Source of the DNA: Xiheicaenibacterium sp046351325
Lineage (GTDB): Bacteria > Myxococcota_A > Polyangia > Polyangiales > Polyangiaceae
NCBI GenBank assembly: GCA_046351325.1
Contig: JAXLYR010000008.1
Location: 248,001 to 312,000, forward strand
DNA length: 64,000 bases
Reading direction: 5' to 3'
Part shown: piece after piece, positions 9,291-17,786 of the stretch
How the letters are laid out: each line of letters begins with the position of its first letter
How positions within the stretch are numbered: the first letter of the stretch is position 1
Position numbers and translations under genes: made by a program
The notes under the pieces: generated by a model
The model's database searches: none
Seen by the model: the letters and a program-made list of their open reading frames with translations, nothing else
What the model was told of the DNA's origin: nothing

Positions 9291-11189
9291 ATGCTCATCC
9301 GCGACCGCACAGCGTTCGAGATCCGCGCCTCGAGGAAAGAGCTCGCGGGCGCGACCATCGAGGACGTCGACCTCAGCGGGCACGAGCTCAGCGGGCTCGA
9401 TCTGTCAGGAGCCACGCTGCGCAGGGTCGTCGCGCGCGGCGTGCGCTGGCCGCGCGTGAACCTGCAGCGAGCGAAGCTCGAGGCGTGTGTATTCGCAGGC
9501 GCTCACCTCGCGGGCGCGCTCGCCGAGCGCCTCGACGCCTCGAGTGGGAACGACCTCGCGGGCGCGTCCCTCGACGGCGCCGTCCTCACCGGCGCGTCCT
9601 TCGACGGCGCCACGCTCGAGGGCACGAGCCTCGCGAACACGGTGCTTCGCGGGGCTTCGCTCGTAGGCGCGCGCGTCTCGCGAGCGAACCTCGCGGGCGC
9701 AGTGCTCGAGCGCGCCGTCCTCGAGCGCGCCGATCTCGCGGGCGCGAACCTCGACGGCGCCGCGTTGAAGAGCGCCGATTTCACGCGCGCGATCTTCCGC
9801 GGCGCCTCGATGCGAGGCGTGGACATCGACGACTGCGCGTTCGACGGCTGCGATTTCTCAGGCGCGATCCTCGCTGGCGCGCACGTCGTCGGCTTCGAGG
9901 CGCGCACCATGGGCACCCCGCAAGACCTCTCGGGCGCGCGCTTCGAACACGCGAACTTCGCGGACACCGATCTTCGCGCGACCGATCTGAGCGGCGCCGA
10001 GCTCGCCGAGAGCTCCCTCGAGAACGCGGACCTGCGCGGCGCGCGCGCGAACGGCGTGCGCCTCGTCGGCGCGACGCTGAGCCGCGCGCGACTCGAGGGC
10101 GCCACGTTCACGGAGGCGGATTTGAGCGGCGCGAAGCTCTTCGAGGCCGTGCTCGATCAGGCGGATTTTTCCGGCGCAAACCTCTCGGGCGCGGAGCTTG
10201 TCGGCGCGTTCGCGCGCGGCGCTTCGCTTCGAAACGCGAACCTCGACGGCGCGACGCTCACGCGCGTGACGCTGACGGGCGCGTCGTTCGCGGGCGCGTC
10301 GCTGTGTGAGGCGCAGCTCTCTTCGGTCGACCTCTCGGGTGTCGATTTCGAGGGCGCCGACCTCACCGCGGCAGAGCTCTCCGGCACGCGGCTCGCGCAA
10401 GCGAATCTTTCGGGCGCGACCCTCGACGAGGCCAAGCTCGCGGGCGCCGACCTGCGCGGCGCGAAGCTCGATGAAACGACCTTCAACGAAGCCGATCTGT
10501 CGCGCGCGAACCTCGCGGGCACCGATCTCTCGAGCGCGGAGCTCGTCTCCGTGAACCTCACCGGCGCAAGCCTCGAGCGCGCGCGGGTCGAGGGGCGCAA
10601 TCTGTCTGGCGCAGACCTCACGAGCACGCGGCTCGTCGGCGCCGTCCTCACGACGACGCTCTTCGAGGGCTGCGTCATGACGGGCGTCGATTTCACCGGC
10701 TGTGACCTCACGGACGCGACGCTCGCCGGCGCGAACCTCGAGGGCGCGAACCTCACGAACGTGGTGCTCGTGCAGACCTCGTTCGAGGGCGCGAACCTGC
10801 GTCGCGCCCGCATGTCGAAGGCTCGCGGCACGCGCGCCAACCTGCGCGGAGCCTCGCTCGAGCGCGCCGATCTCACGCAGGCGATCTTCGACGACGCCTG
10901 CTTCGAAGAGGTTCGCCTGCTCGAGGCCGACGTCCGCGGCGCGCTGCTCGATCGCTCGCGCTTCGTGAAGGCCGCCCTCGCGGGCTCTTCCTTCGAGCGC
11001 GCGAGCGCGAAATGGTGTGATTTTTCCCACGCGGATCTCGACCGCGCGATCTTCCGCAGCTCGAACCTCGAGGGCGCGACCTTCCACCGCGCGCGCCGCA
11101 CGAACACCGATTTCGCAGGCGCCCACACGAAGGACGCGACCGACACCGACCCCGCGCGCGCTCGCGCCGAGGACTTCCGCCCCCGATGA
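9291..11189 (+). CDS. Pentapeptide-repeat protein of the T6SS spike cluster
   Basis: A 632-residue protein made almost wholly of A(D/N)LxG-type pentapeptides (ANLAGAVLERAVLERADLAGANL and so on) from about residue 25 to 610. It should fold as a long right-handed quadrilateral beta-helix. It starts 2 bases after the vgrG stop and ends 10 bases before the DUF3540 gene, so co-transcription is near certain. Related pentapeptides form the C-terminus of the DUF2169 protein at 12335-16270. Possible roles are a passenger effector, a rigid spike extension or a chaperone/adaptor; there is no toxin motif. The very high GC (GCG/CTC-rich repeats) creates long spurious open frames on the other strand. Confidence 0.9.
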   Translation: MLIRDRTAFEIRASRKELAGATIEDVDLSGHELSGLDLSGATLRRVVARGVRWPRVNLQRAKLEACVFAGAHLAGALAERLDASSGNDLAGASLDGAVLTGASFDGATLEGTSLANTVLRGASLVGARVSRANLAGAVLERAVLERADLAGANLDGAALKSADFTRAIFRGASMRGVDIDDCAFDGCDFSGAILAGAHVVGFEARTMGTPQDLSGARFEHANFADTDLRATDLSGAELAESSLENADLRGARANGVRLVGATLSRARLEGATFTEADLSGAKLFEAVLDQADFSGANLSGAELVGAFARGASLRNANLDGATLTRVTLTGASFAGASLCEAQLSSVDLSGVDFEGADLTAAELSGTRLAQANLSGATLDEAKLAGADLRGAKLDETTFNEADLSRANLAGTDLSSAELVSVNLTGASLERARVEGRNLSGADLTSTRLVGAVLTTTLFEGCVMTGVDFTGCDLTDATLAGANLEGANLTNVVLVQTSFEGANLRRARMSKARGTRANLRGASLERADLTQAIFDDACFEEVRLLEADVRGALLDRSRFVKAALAGSSFERASAKWCDFSHADLDRAIFRSSNLEGATFHRARRTNTDFAGAHTKDATDTDPARARAEDFRPR

Positions 11190-11199
11190 TGAGGACCCG

Positions 11200-11913
11200 A
11201 TGAGTCGCACCCCGAACCTCGCGCTCGAGACCTTCCTCCCCCCCGCAGAAGACGCCGTGAACGACGCGGCGCCTGCGTCGAATCGGGGGGGCGCAGCGAA
11301 TCACGCGCGCACGATCGAGCTCGCCGACGGCGCGGTCGCGACCGCGGTCGGGCGCGGCCTCGAGCTCCGCGACGTGCGCGGGCGGCTGCTCGTTCGCTAC
11401 GTCGACGGCATGGCCGAGATCGCGGCGCCCGCTGGCGATCTCGTGCTGTCGGCACCCGAGGGGCGCGTCGTCGTGCAATCCGCCGAGGACGTCGAGATTC
11501 AAGCTGGTCGCGACGTCGTGCACCGCGCGGGTCGCAAGGCCGTGCTCGAGACGACGGACGGCTCCTCGCGCCTCGAGGTCGCGCCCGTGCGAACGACGCT
11601 CGCGACCCCCGAGGTCACCGTTCAGGCGCGCGACGCCACCCTCGAAGCTTCCAATGCTGTAAGCGCAATCGCGCGCTCGCTGTCGACGCGCGCCGAGCAC
11701 ATCGCGGTCCGCGCCGAGAAATACGAGCTCGCCGCGACTCGCTTGTTCGAGAAGACGCGCGACGCCTTCCGCGAGGTCGCCGATCTCGCCCAGACGCGCG
11801 CCGGCCGCGTGCGGACCGTGGTCGGCTCGACGTTCAGTCTGCGCGCGGGGCGCACCACCATCACCTCCAAAGAAGACACCAGCATCGACGGCCGCAAGGT
11901 CCTGCTCGGGTGA
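11200..11913 (+). CDS. DUF3540 family protein (T6SS spike-associated)
   Basis: A 237-residue protein recognised as DUF3540-like: an N-terminal low-complexity segment, then a short OB-like region (ATAVGRGLELRDVRGRLLVRYVDG, about 50-75) and repeated short strands (LVLSAPEGRVVVQSAEDVEIQAGRDVVHRAG) ending in TITSKEDTSIDGRKVLLG. That last segment resembles the VgrG needle repeats. The ATG at 11200 is used because it lies 10 bases after the pentapeptide gene and gives the family N-terminus. DUF3540 genes travel with DUF2169 and DUF4150 genes in T6SS vgrG islands; the exact molecular role is not established. No signal peptide is seen. Confidence 0.85.
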   Translation: MSRTPNLALETFLPPAEDAVNDAAPASNRGGAANHARTIELADGAVATAVGRGLELRDVRGRLLVRYVDGMAEIAAPAGDLVLSAPEGRVVVQSAEDVEIQAGRDVVHRAGRKAVLETTDGSSRLEVAPVRTTLATPEVTVQARDATLEASNAVSAIARSLSTRAEHIAVRAEKYELAATRLFEKTRDAFREVADLAQTRAGRVRTVVGSTFSLRAGRTTITSKEDTSIDGRKVLLG

Positions 11914-11920
11914 GGCCAAT

Positions 11921-12325
11921 ATGAAGATGCCTGCTGCCACGAAGAAGGGGGGCTCCGCCGCGGGCGGCCCCGATGTCTGCAAAACACCGCCCGCGCCGCC
12001 GGTGCCGACCCCTTATCCGAACATGGGTCAGGTCTCGGGCGCCGATAAGACCGTATCCAAGGTCGTCATCGGCAACAAAGAGACCGTGGTGGAGAGCTCC
12101 CAAATCCCCAATTCGAAGGGCGACGAGGCAGGGACGCTCAAGGGGATGGTCTCGCAGACCAACATGAAGGAAATCAAGTTCAAGAAGTACTCCTCCAAGG
12201 TCTACGCGAAGGGTAAGAAGATCGTCTTTCACACGGCCGCGACCGCGCACAACGGCAGCAACTCGAACGCTCCTGTCGGCACCCACGCCTCGCCCTCGCA
12301 GACCAAGGTCGTCGTCGCGACCTGA
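11921..12325 (+). CDS. DUF4150 (PAAR-like) domain protein
   Basis: A 134-residue protein matching the DUF4150 PAAR-like family: PPAPPVPTPYPN near residues 22-33, then VVIGNKETVVESSQIPNSKGDEAGTLKG-type sequence. PAAR-like proteins cap the VgrG spike with a sharp cone and can carry effectors. This one stands alone, without a C-terminal toxin extension, so any effector must be recruited otherwise. It lies 7 bases after the DUF3540 gene and 9 bases before the DUF2169 gene. DUF4150-DUF2169 pairs are a known arrangement in which DUF2169 acts as adaptor. Confidence 0.9.
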   Translation: MKMPAATKKGGSAAGGPDVCKTPPAPPVPTPYPNMGQVSGADKTVSKVVIGNKETVVESSQIPNSKGDEAGTLKGMVSQTNMKEIKFKKYSSKVYAKGKKIVFHTAATAHNGSNSNAPVGTHASPSQTKVVVAT

Positions 12326-12334
12326 CCACCGAAC

Positions 12335-15300
12335 ATGGCAGAAGACTGGCCCGTTCAAGTCTCGACCGTCGGTGAGGCCGCGACCGGGGCGCGCGTTTGG
12401 CGCAGCCCTCGCGCGAAGCACCTCACCGTCGTGGTGAAGGCCCTATTCGCCTTCAAACAGAACAGCCTCGCGGTGCTCTCGGCCGGCGCGGTCGTCAACA
12501 CCAAGGAGCGGCATTACGGCGATAGCCCCCGCCGCTCGATGGAAGAGGCGAGCGACTTGGCCCCCTATCGCGCGCGCTGCGACGTGACGCTCCAGGGCCA
12601 CGCGTGCGCCCCTGACGGGCAGTCCGTCCAGTCTCAGCCCGTGCGCCTCGCGATCGTCCGCACCGCGCCGATCCTCGACAAACGCCTCGTCGTCGTCGGT
12701 GATCGCGGCCCAGGCGGCGCGCTCCAGCCCTTTCAACACATCCCGATCGACTACGAGCACGCATACGGCGGTAAAGCCAACAAGCAGAACCCCGTGGGCC
12801 GCGGCGCCGACACGAGCGGCTCGCAGAGCATGCCACCGAACGTCGTCGACCCTGCGAACGCCCAGCGCGTCGTCGGGTTCGGTCCGCTATCCCGATATTG
12901 GGGTGATCGCGCGCGGCTCCTCGGCGCGCACCCCCGCAAGGATATCGACGCCGACGAGCCCTCCATCCCCGAGGGCTTCGACTGGAGTTATTTCCAGACA
13001 GCTCCTCAGGATCAGCAGATTGCCTATCTCGCCGGCGACGAGTGGATCGTCCTCGAGGGGATGCACCCCAAATACCCGCGCCTCTCGACGCAGCTGCCGA
13101 GCGCGCGCGGCGCGGCGCTCCTCTATGGCCTTTCGGGGCAACCGCAGAATCCACCTACACCGCTGTCACTCGTCTTGGACACGCTCGCGATCGACGCCGA
13201 TCGCACGGTCGTCGCGGTGGTGTGGCGCGGCAGCGTCGTCCTCCCCGAGACCATCGCGCTCCGCGGCCTGCGCGTCGTCGGCGCGGTCCAGATCGGCGGC
13301 GCGGCGATCGCTTGGCCGACCGCCCAATCCGCGGCCGACCTCCAGCGCGCGCCCTCGAGCGCGCCTTCGGATCAGACGGTCGGGCTCTCGGCGGGCGACG
13401 CCCTGCGCGCGATACGGAGCGCGGCGACTCCTTTTTCACCGAGCCTCGAGGCCGAGGCACCGGCCGCCGGTGTCCCCTCGCGCCCGAGCCCCGACAGCGG
13501 AATGACCATCGGCGTTACCGCGTCGCCCGCGGCCCCACGCGCCCCGGCCCCAGCCCCGGCCTCCGCTCCTGCCCCAGCGCCACCGAGCTTCGACGGCACG
13601 ATCGCCGCTTCGCCCGGCGCAGCGCTGCGCGCGATTGCCCCGTTCGCGCTCGCCGAGGCCGGCGCTCGCACGCCCCCCTCGGCCGAGGGCACCCCCTTCG
13701 CGCGTGCTGCCCAATCCGCGAACACCCCAATCGAGCCGCCGCCGCTCTCGACTCCGTATCCCGCGCCGGCCAATCCCCCAATCTCGACTCCGTATCCCGC
13801 GCCGGCCAATCTCCCAATCTCGACTCCGTATCCCGCGCCGGCCAATCTCCCAATCTCGACTCCGTATCCCGCGCCGGCCAATCCCCCAATCGCCGCGGCG
13901 CCAGTCTCGACTCCTCCTCCCCTTTCGGCCAATCCGCTACCCGCTCCCGCGGCGCAGCCGCCTGCGCAGTCGGACATCGATCAGACCTTCAAGCTCTCCG
14001 CGAAGGCGGCCGATCGCGCGGCCTCGCGCGCCGCGATCCCCTTTCGCTCGCTCGAACCCGACGAGGTCGCGCCCGCGCCCGTCGCCATCGAGCCCGCGCC
14101 CCGCTCGCAACGCACCAGCGAGTTCGGCTCGACGATCTCCGTTCGGCCTGAAGATCTGCAGGCGATCCTCGAGCAGATCGCCCCCTTCCCCATCACCCGG
14201 CCAAAGCCGCGTCCCATCCCCAAAGACGGAGTCCCGCCGCGCGAGAGTCCCCAAGTCCCCATCGTCGTTCACCCTCCTGGTTTGCAGGCCGCGACGACTC
14301 CGTGGCAGCTCGAACCGCCCGCCGACGTCCTCGCCATCGTGGTGAAGGGCACGTTCGATCTCGTGCAAAACGGGCCCGCCGCGACGCGCGCGGAGAGCGA
14401 GCCGCTCTCGGGTGATGTCTTCGCCGACGACGACCCCGGCAAGAGCCTCACCTACCCCACCGACTTCGCAATAACGAAGCCTCGCGCGGACGTGCTCCTC
14501 GTCGGTCACGCCGTCGCGCCGAGCCCCGGGGCGCGCACGGCGCAGGTCAGATTCCGCTTCGGCGAGCGCGGCACCAGCCGCGCATTCGAGCGCGCGCTCA
14601 CAGTCGTCGGCGACCGCATTTGGCAGCGCGGCGTGCCCGGCGAACCCCAACCCTTCGAGCGCATCCCCCTCGTCTGGGAGCGCGCGTTCGGCGGCGGCCC
14701 CGACTTCGGTGACAATCCTGTAGGCACAGGCCGCTACGGCTCGCCGCCGCCCAACCTCGAAGACCCCAATCGCCTCCTCCGCAGTCAGAACGACGTCGCC
14801 GCGCCGGCGTGCTTCGCGGCGCTCTCGCCCCATTGGACCGAGCGCCTCCGCAAGCTCGGCACCTACGACGATGTCTGGTTCGAGACGCGCTGGCCCTATT
14901 ACCCAAAGGACTTCGACACGACTCACTTCCAGGCTGCCCCGCGCGGGCAGCAGGTCGAGCACCTGCGCGGTGACGAGCCCTACTCCCTCTCCGGTGTAGC
15001 GGCGGAGGATCTCGCCGGCTCACTACCGGGTATTCGCGTGCGCGCCTTCCGCCTCGACAGCGCGGACGCGGGCGGCGCCTTCACCGAGGTCGCGATGGCC
15101 CTCGACACCGCGATCTTCGACTCCGACAAACTCACGCTCACGCTCCTCTGGCGCGGGCTCGTCCGCGTCGCCGACGACGAGGCCCCCGAGATCGAGACGC
15201 TCTTCATCATGAGTGAGCCTCTCTCCTCGACTCCGCTCGAGCTCGACGCCTGCAGGCGCGTCCTCTTTCGCGTCGCAGCCGACGAGCCCGATGAGCCCCC

Positions 15301-16270
15301 GCCCGACCCCGAGCCCCCGCGCCGCCTCTCCGACAAGGAAAATGCCGCGCTCCACGCGCGCGTCTCGACGACCCTCACCGCAGGCGAGCCCCTCGACGAC
15401 TTCGACTTTGCGGGGTCGAGCTTCGTCGGCTTCGACTTCTCGGGCCGCTCGCTCGTAGGTGCCAATTTCAAGGACGCCGTCCTCCGCGGCTGTCGCTTCG
15501 CGGGCGCCACGCTGACCGAGGCCGTGCTCGCCAGCGCCGATCTCGCGGACGCCGACCTCACCGGCGCGAAGCTCGCGGGCGCCGACCTCACCGGCGCAGT
15601 GCTCGAGCGCGCGAAGCTCGACGAGGCCGCGCTCGACGAGGCCGACCTCACCCTCGCGCGCTGCGAGGGCGCTAGCTTCCGCGGCGCGACCGGAGATAGC
15701 TTGACGCTCGTTAAAGCCAATTGCGTCGGCGTCAGCTTCGAACGCGCCAAGCTCCCGAGCGCCGATTTCACCGAGGCGAAGCTCGACAAGGCGGTCTTCT
15801 CCGACGCCGAGCTCAAGGAGATAAAGCTCTATTTCGCGTCCGGCGAGGGCGCGCGCTTCGACCGCGCCGATATGACCGAGGCCCGCGCCGACGACGCCGA
15901 TCTCGTGAAGAGCTCGTTCAAGGATGTGAAGGCACCCTCCAGCGTTTTCGAGAAGTCCTTCCTCGCAGGCTCGACGTTCTCGGGTGCAGAGCTCACGGGA
16001 GCGAGCTTCACGCGGGCCTCCTGCGAGGGCGTCAACTTCAGCCAAGCCGACGCCAAGGGCGTGCGGTTCTCGCGCGCCAAGCTGAAGAGCGCCCAGTTCG
16101 CGAAGGCCAATTTGATGGAGGCTGACTTCGAGCGCGCCGATCTCACGGACGTCGACCTGCGCTCGGCCAACCTGCACGGCGCCGAGACCTGGAAAGCGAC
16201 GCTGCGCGGTACGAAGCTCGAGCAAGCCATCGTGACGCAGAGCAAGCTCGCGGGGCGCGCGCCGAAGTAG
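12335..16270 (+). CDS. Double-DUF2169 adaptor-like protein with C-terminal pentapeptide repeats
   Basis: A 1311-residue protein with four regions. First DUF2169 domain, about 15-325 (VVVKALFAFKQNS near the start, later DWSYFQTAPQDQQ). A 320-residue Pro/Ala-rich linker, about 330-650, containing a perfect-register 12-residue repeat STPYPAPANxPI encoded by a 36-bp DNA repeat. Second DUF2169 domain, about 655-985 (AIVVKGTFDLVQNG, then DTTHFQAAPRGQQ). Pentapeptide repeats from about 1010 to the end. DUF2169 proteins are T6SS adaptors that help load effectors or PAAR-like tips onto VgrG. Two copies joined to a beta-helix is a larger assembly than the usual single domain. It closes the cluster; the Ser/Thr kinase starts 37 bases later. 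Confidence 0.88.
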   Translation: MAEDWPVQVSTVGEAATGARVWRSPRAKHLTVVVKALFAFKQNSLAVLSAGAVVNTKERHYGDSPRRSMEEASDLAPYRARCDVTLQGHACAPDGQSVQSQPVRLAIVRTAPILDKRLVVVGDRGPGGALQPFQHIPIDYEHAYGGKANKQNPVGRGADTSGSQSMPPNVVDPANAQRVVGFGPLSRYWGDRARLLGAHPRKDIDADEPSIPEGFDWSYFQTAPQDQQIAYLAGDEWIVLEGMHPKYPRLSTQLPSARGAALLYGLSGQPQNPPTPLSLVLDTLAIDADRTVVAVVWRGSVVLPETIALRGLRVVGAVQIGGAAIAWPTAQSAADLQRAPSSAPSDQTVGLSAGDALRAIRSAATPFSPSLEAEAPAAGVPSRPSPDSGMTIGVTASPAAPRAPAPAPASAPAPAPPSFDGTIAASPGAALRAIAPFALAEAGARTPPSAEGTPFARAAQSANTPIEPPPLSTPYPAPANPPISTPYPAPANLPISTPYPAPANLPISTPYPAPANPPIAAAPVSTPPPLSANPLPAPAAQPPAQSDIDQTFKLSAKAADRAASRAAIPFRSLEPDEVAPAPVAIEPAPRSQRTSEFGSTISVRPEDLQAILEQIAPFPITRPKPRPIPKDGVPPRESPQVPIVVHPPGLQAATTPWQLEPPADVLAIVVKGTFDLVQNGPAATRAESEPLSGDVFADDDPGKSLTYPTDFAITKPRADVLLVGHAVAPSPGARTAQVRFRFGERGTSRAFERALTVVGDRIWQRGVPGEPQPFERIPLVWERAFGGGPDFGDNPVGTGRYGSPPPNLEDPNRLLRSQNDVAAPACFAALSPHWTERLRKLGTYDDVWFETRWPYYPKDFDTTHFQAAPRGQQVEHLRGDEPYSLSGVAAEDLAGSLPGIRVRAFRLDSADAGGAFTEVAMALDTAIFDSDKLTLTLLWRGLVRVADDEAPEIETLFIMSEPLSSTPLELDACRRVLFRVAADEPDEPPPDPEPPRRLSDKENAALHARVSTTLTAGEPLDDFDFAGSSFVGFDFSGRSLVGANFKDAVLRGCRFAGATLTEAVLASADLADADLTGAKLAGADLTGAVLERAKLDEAALDEADLTLARCEGASFRGATGDSLTLVKANCVGVSFERAKLPSADFTEAKLDKAVFSDAELKEIKLYFASGEGARFDRADMTEARADDADLVKSSFKDVKAPSSVFEKSFLAGSTFSGAELTGASFTRASCEGVNFSQADAKGVRFSRAKLKSAQFAKANLMEADFERADLTDVDLRSANLHGAETWKATLRGTKLEQAIVTQSKLAGRAPK
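13747..13890 (+). repeat. Four 36-bp tandem repeats inside the DUF2169 gene
   Basis: Units at 13747-13782, 13783-13818, 13819-13854 and 13855-13890 are near identical, differing mainly at one pyrimidine. Each encodes the 12-residue linker repeat STPYPAPAN(P/L)PI. A degenerate fifth copy follows (TPPPLSAN). The unit length is a multiple of three, so gain or loss of copies keeps the reading frame and would change only linker length. Confidence 0.95.
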
Positions 16271-16307
16271 GCAATAACCGACCCCCGAGTGCTAGATTGA
16301 GGGTGCT

Positions 16308-17756
16308 GTGCTGAGCGAAGGCCAGATTCTGGAGCAGAAGTATCGCATCAGCCGCTTGCTCGGGCGGGGCGGCATGGGCAGCGTCTTCGAGGCGGAGCAC
16401 CTGCGCATCAAGCGCTCTGTCGCGATCAAGGTCCTGCACAAGGAGATGTGCGACGCGGACAACGTCAAGCGCTTCGAGCGCGAGGCCGAGGCCGCGGGCC
16501 GCATCGGCTCCGACCACATCGTCGAGGTTCTCGACTTCGGAGCGACCCCCGACGGCGACCGCTTCATGGTGATGGAGCTCATGAACGGCGAGCCCTTCAA
16601 GGCGCGGCTCGCGGGCGGTCCTCAGCGACCGGAGCAGCTCATCCCGATCATGACGCAGGTCCTCGACGGCCTGGCCGCGGCGCACGCGGCTGGCATCGTC
16701 CACCGCGACCTGAAGCCGGACAACATCTTCGTCCTGCGCGAGAAGGCCGGCAAAAAGGACTTCGTGAAGATCCTCGACTTCGGCATATCGAAGTTCGGGT
16801 CGCTTACAGCGGAGTCAGGGGGAATGACCAAGACGGGCACCGTCATGGGCACCCCCTTCTACATGAGCCCCGAGCAGGCGCGCAGCGCCAACGAGGTCGA
16901 CGCCCGGAGCGACCTCTACTCGCTCGGCGTCGTCATGTACGAGGCTGTAACCGGTGTAAAGCCATTCTCGGGCACCACCCTGACCGAGCTCATCTTCAAG
17001 ATCGCGTTCGAGGACCCGCCCGACCCCCGCAAGTTCGTGCCGACGCTCGATATGGGGTTTGCGGCGATCGTCCTCCGCGCGATGGCGCGCGACGCCGACG
17101 CTCGCTACGCGTCGGCCCAAGAGCTGAAGAGCGCGCTCTCCGCGTGGCGGCCGGGCGCGCCGGTCGGCGCTGCCCCGCCCGCTCGCAACAGGACCGTCGA
17201 GATGATGGCCTTGCCCGCGGCCCAGCCCCCCGTGGCGGCCGCCGCACAGCCGCTCCCGACCCACGGTGGCACGCTGCTCGTATCGACCCAATCAGGGGCG
17301 GTGTCTGCGCCGACGCTCGACACCGTACAGACTTGGAATCAGCCCTCGCGCGACGTGCCCGTCGCCCCTCCCAAGGCGAAGAGCCGCGGCCTCTTGATTG
17401 GGGTCTTCGCGCTCCTCGCGGTGGGTGGGCTGGCGGCCGGGCTCTTCATCGCGCTGCGCCCACCAACCAGCGCTACTGCCCAATCGACCTCGACCGCGTC
17501 TGCGACGACCGCTCCCCCGCCACCGACCAGCGCCACCGCCTCGGCGGCCGCCGCGGCTGACAGCGCTGTAACAAAAGCCACGGACTCGCAGCCCACCCAA
17601 CCCCTGGCGTCGAGCGCGGTCGCGAGCGCGCCCCCCCCCTCGAGCGCGACGACCCCTGCGAGCGTGGCTGCGACCGGCCGGCCGAGCGCTTCCGCGCGCC
17701 CCACCGGCAAGACCACACCCACAGGCGTCAGCACCGTCGGCGACTTGGGCTATTGA
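16308..17756 (+). CDS. Ser/Thr protein kinase with C-terminal membrane anchor
   Basis: A 482-residue Hanks-type kinase. Residues about 11-275 hold every catalytic element: Gly loop LGRGGMGSVFE, VAIK lysine, HRDLKPDN catalytic loop, DFG (LDFGISK) and APE-like MSPEQ. A Pro/Ala-rich juxtamembrane region leads to one transmembrane helix (LLIGVFALLAVGGLAAGLFIAL, about 364-385), then a Ser/Thr/Ala/Pro-rich extracytoplasmic tail of about 95 residues with no known sensor fold. Start is GTG at 16308. It lies 37 bases after the T6SS island on the same strand; a PpkA-like control of T6SS is conceivable but is only suggested by position, as myxobacteria have very many such kinases. Confidence 0.93.
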   Translation: MLSEGQILEQKYRISRLLGRGGMGSVFEAEHLRIKRSVAIKVLHKEMCDADNVKRFEREAEAAGRIGSDHIVEVLDFGATPDGDRFMVMELMNGEPFKARLAGGPQRPEQLIPIMTQVLDGLAAAHAAGIVHRDLKPDNIFVLREKAGKKDFVKILDFGISKFGSLTAESGGMTKTGTVMGTPFYMSPEQARSANEVDARSDLYSLGVVMYEAVTGVKPFSGTTLTELIFKIAFEDPPDPRKFVPTLDMGFAAIVLRAMARDADARYASAQELKSALSAWRPGAPVGAAPPARNRTVEMMALPAAQPPVAAAAQPLPTHGGTLLVSTQSGAVSAPTLDTVQTWNQPSRDVPVAPPKAKSRGLLIGVFALLAVGGLAAGLFIALRPPTSATAQSTSTASATTAPPPPTSATASAAAAADSAVTKATDSQPTQPLASSAVASAPPPSSATTPASVAATGRPSASARPTGKTTPTGVSTVGDLGY

Positions 17757-17786
17757 GCGCTGACCGTGCTGTAACCAGCGCGCCGG

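Noticed and set aside
9858..11455. Two long minus-strand open frames (450 and 432 codons) opposite the pentapeptide gene
   Set aside because: The repeat-rich sequence has no stops in several frames; the translations are periodic Arg/Ala/Glu strings and do not look like proteins.
13747..13890. Possible CRISPR-like array
   Set aside because: Units are directly adjacent with no spacers, in frame, and encode a protein linker repeat.
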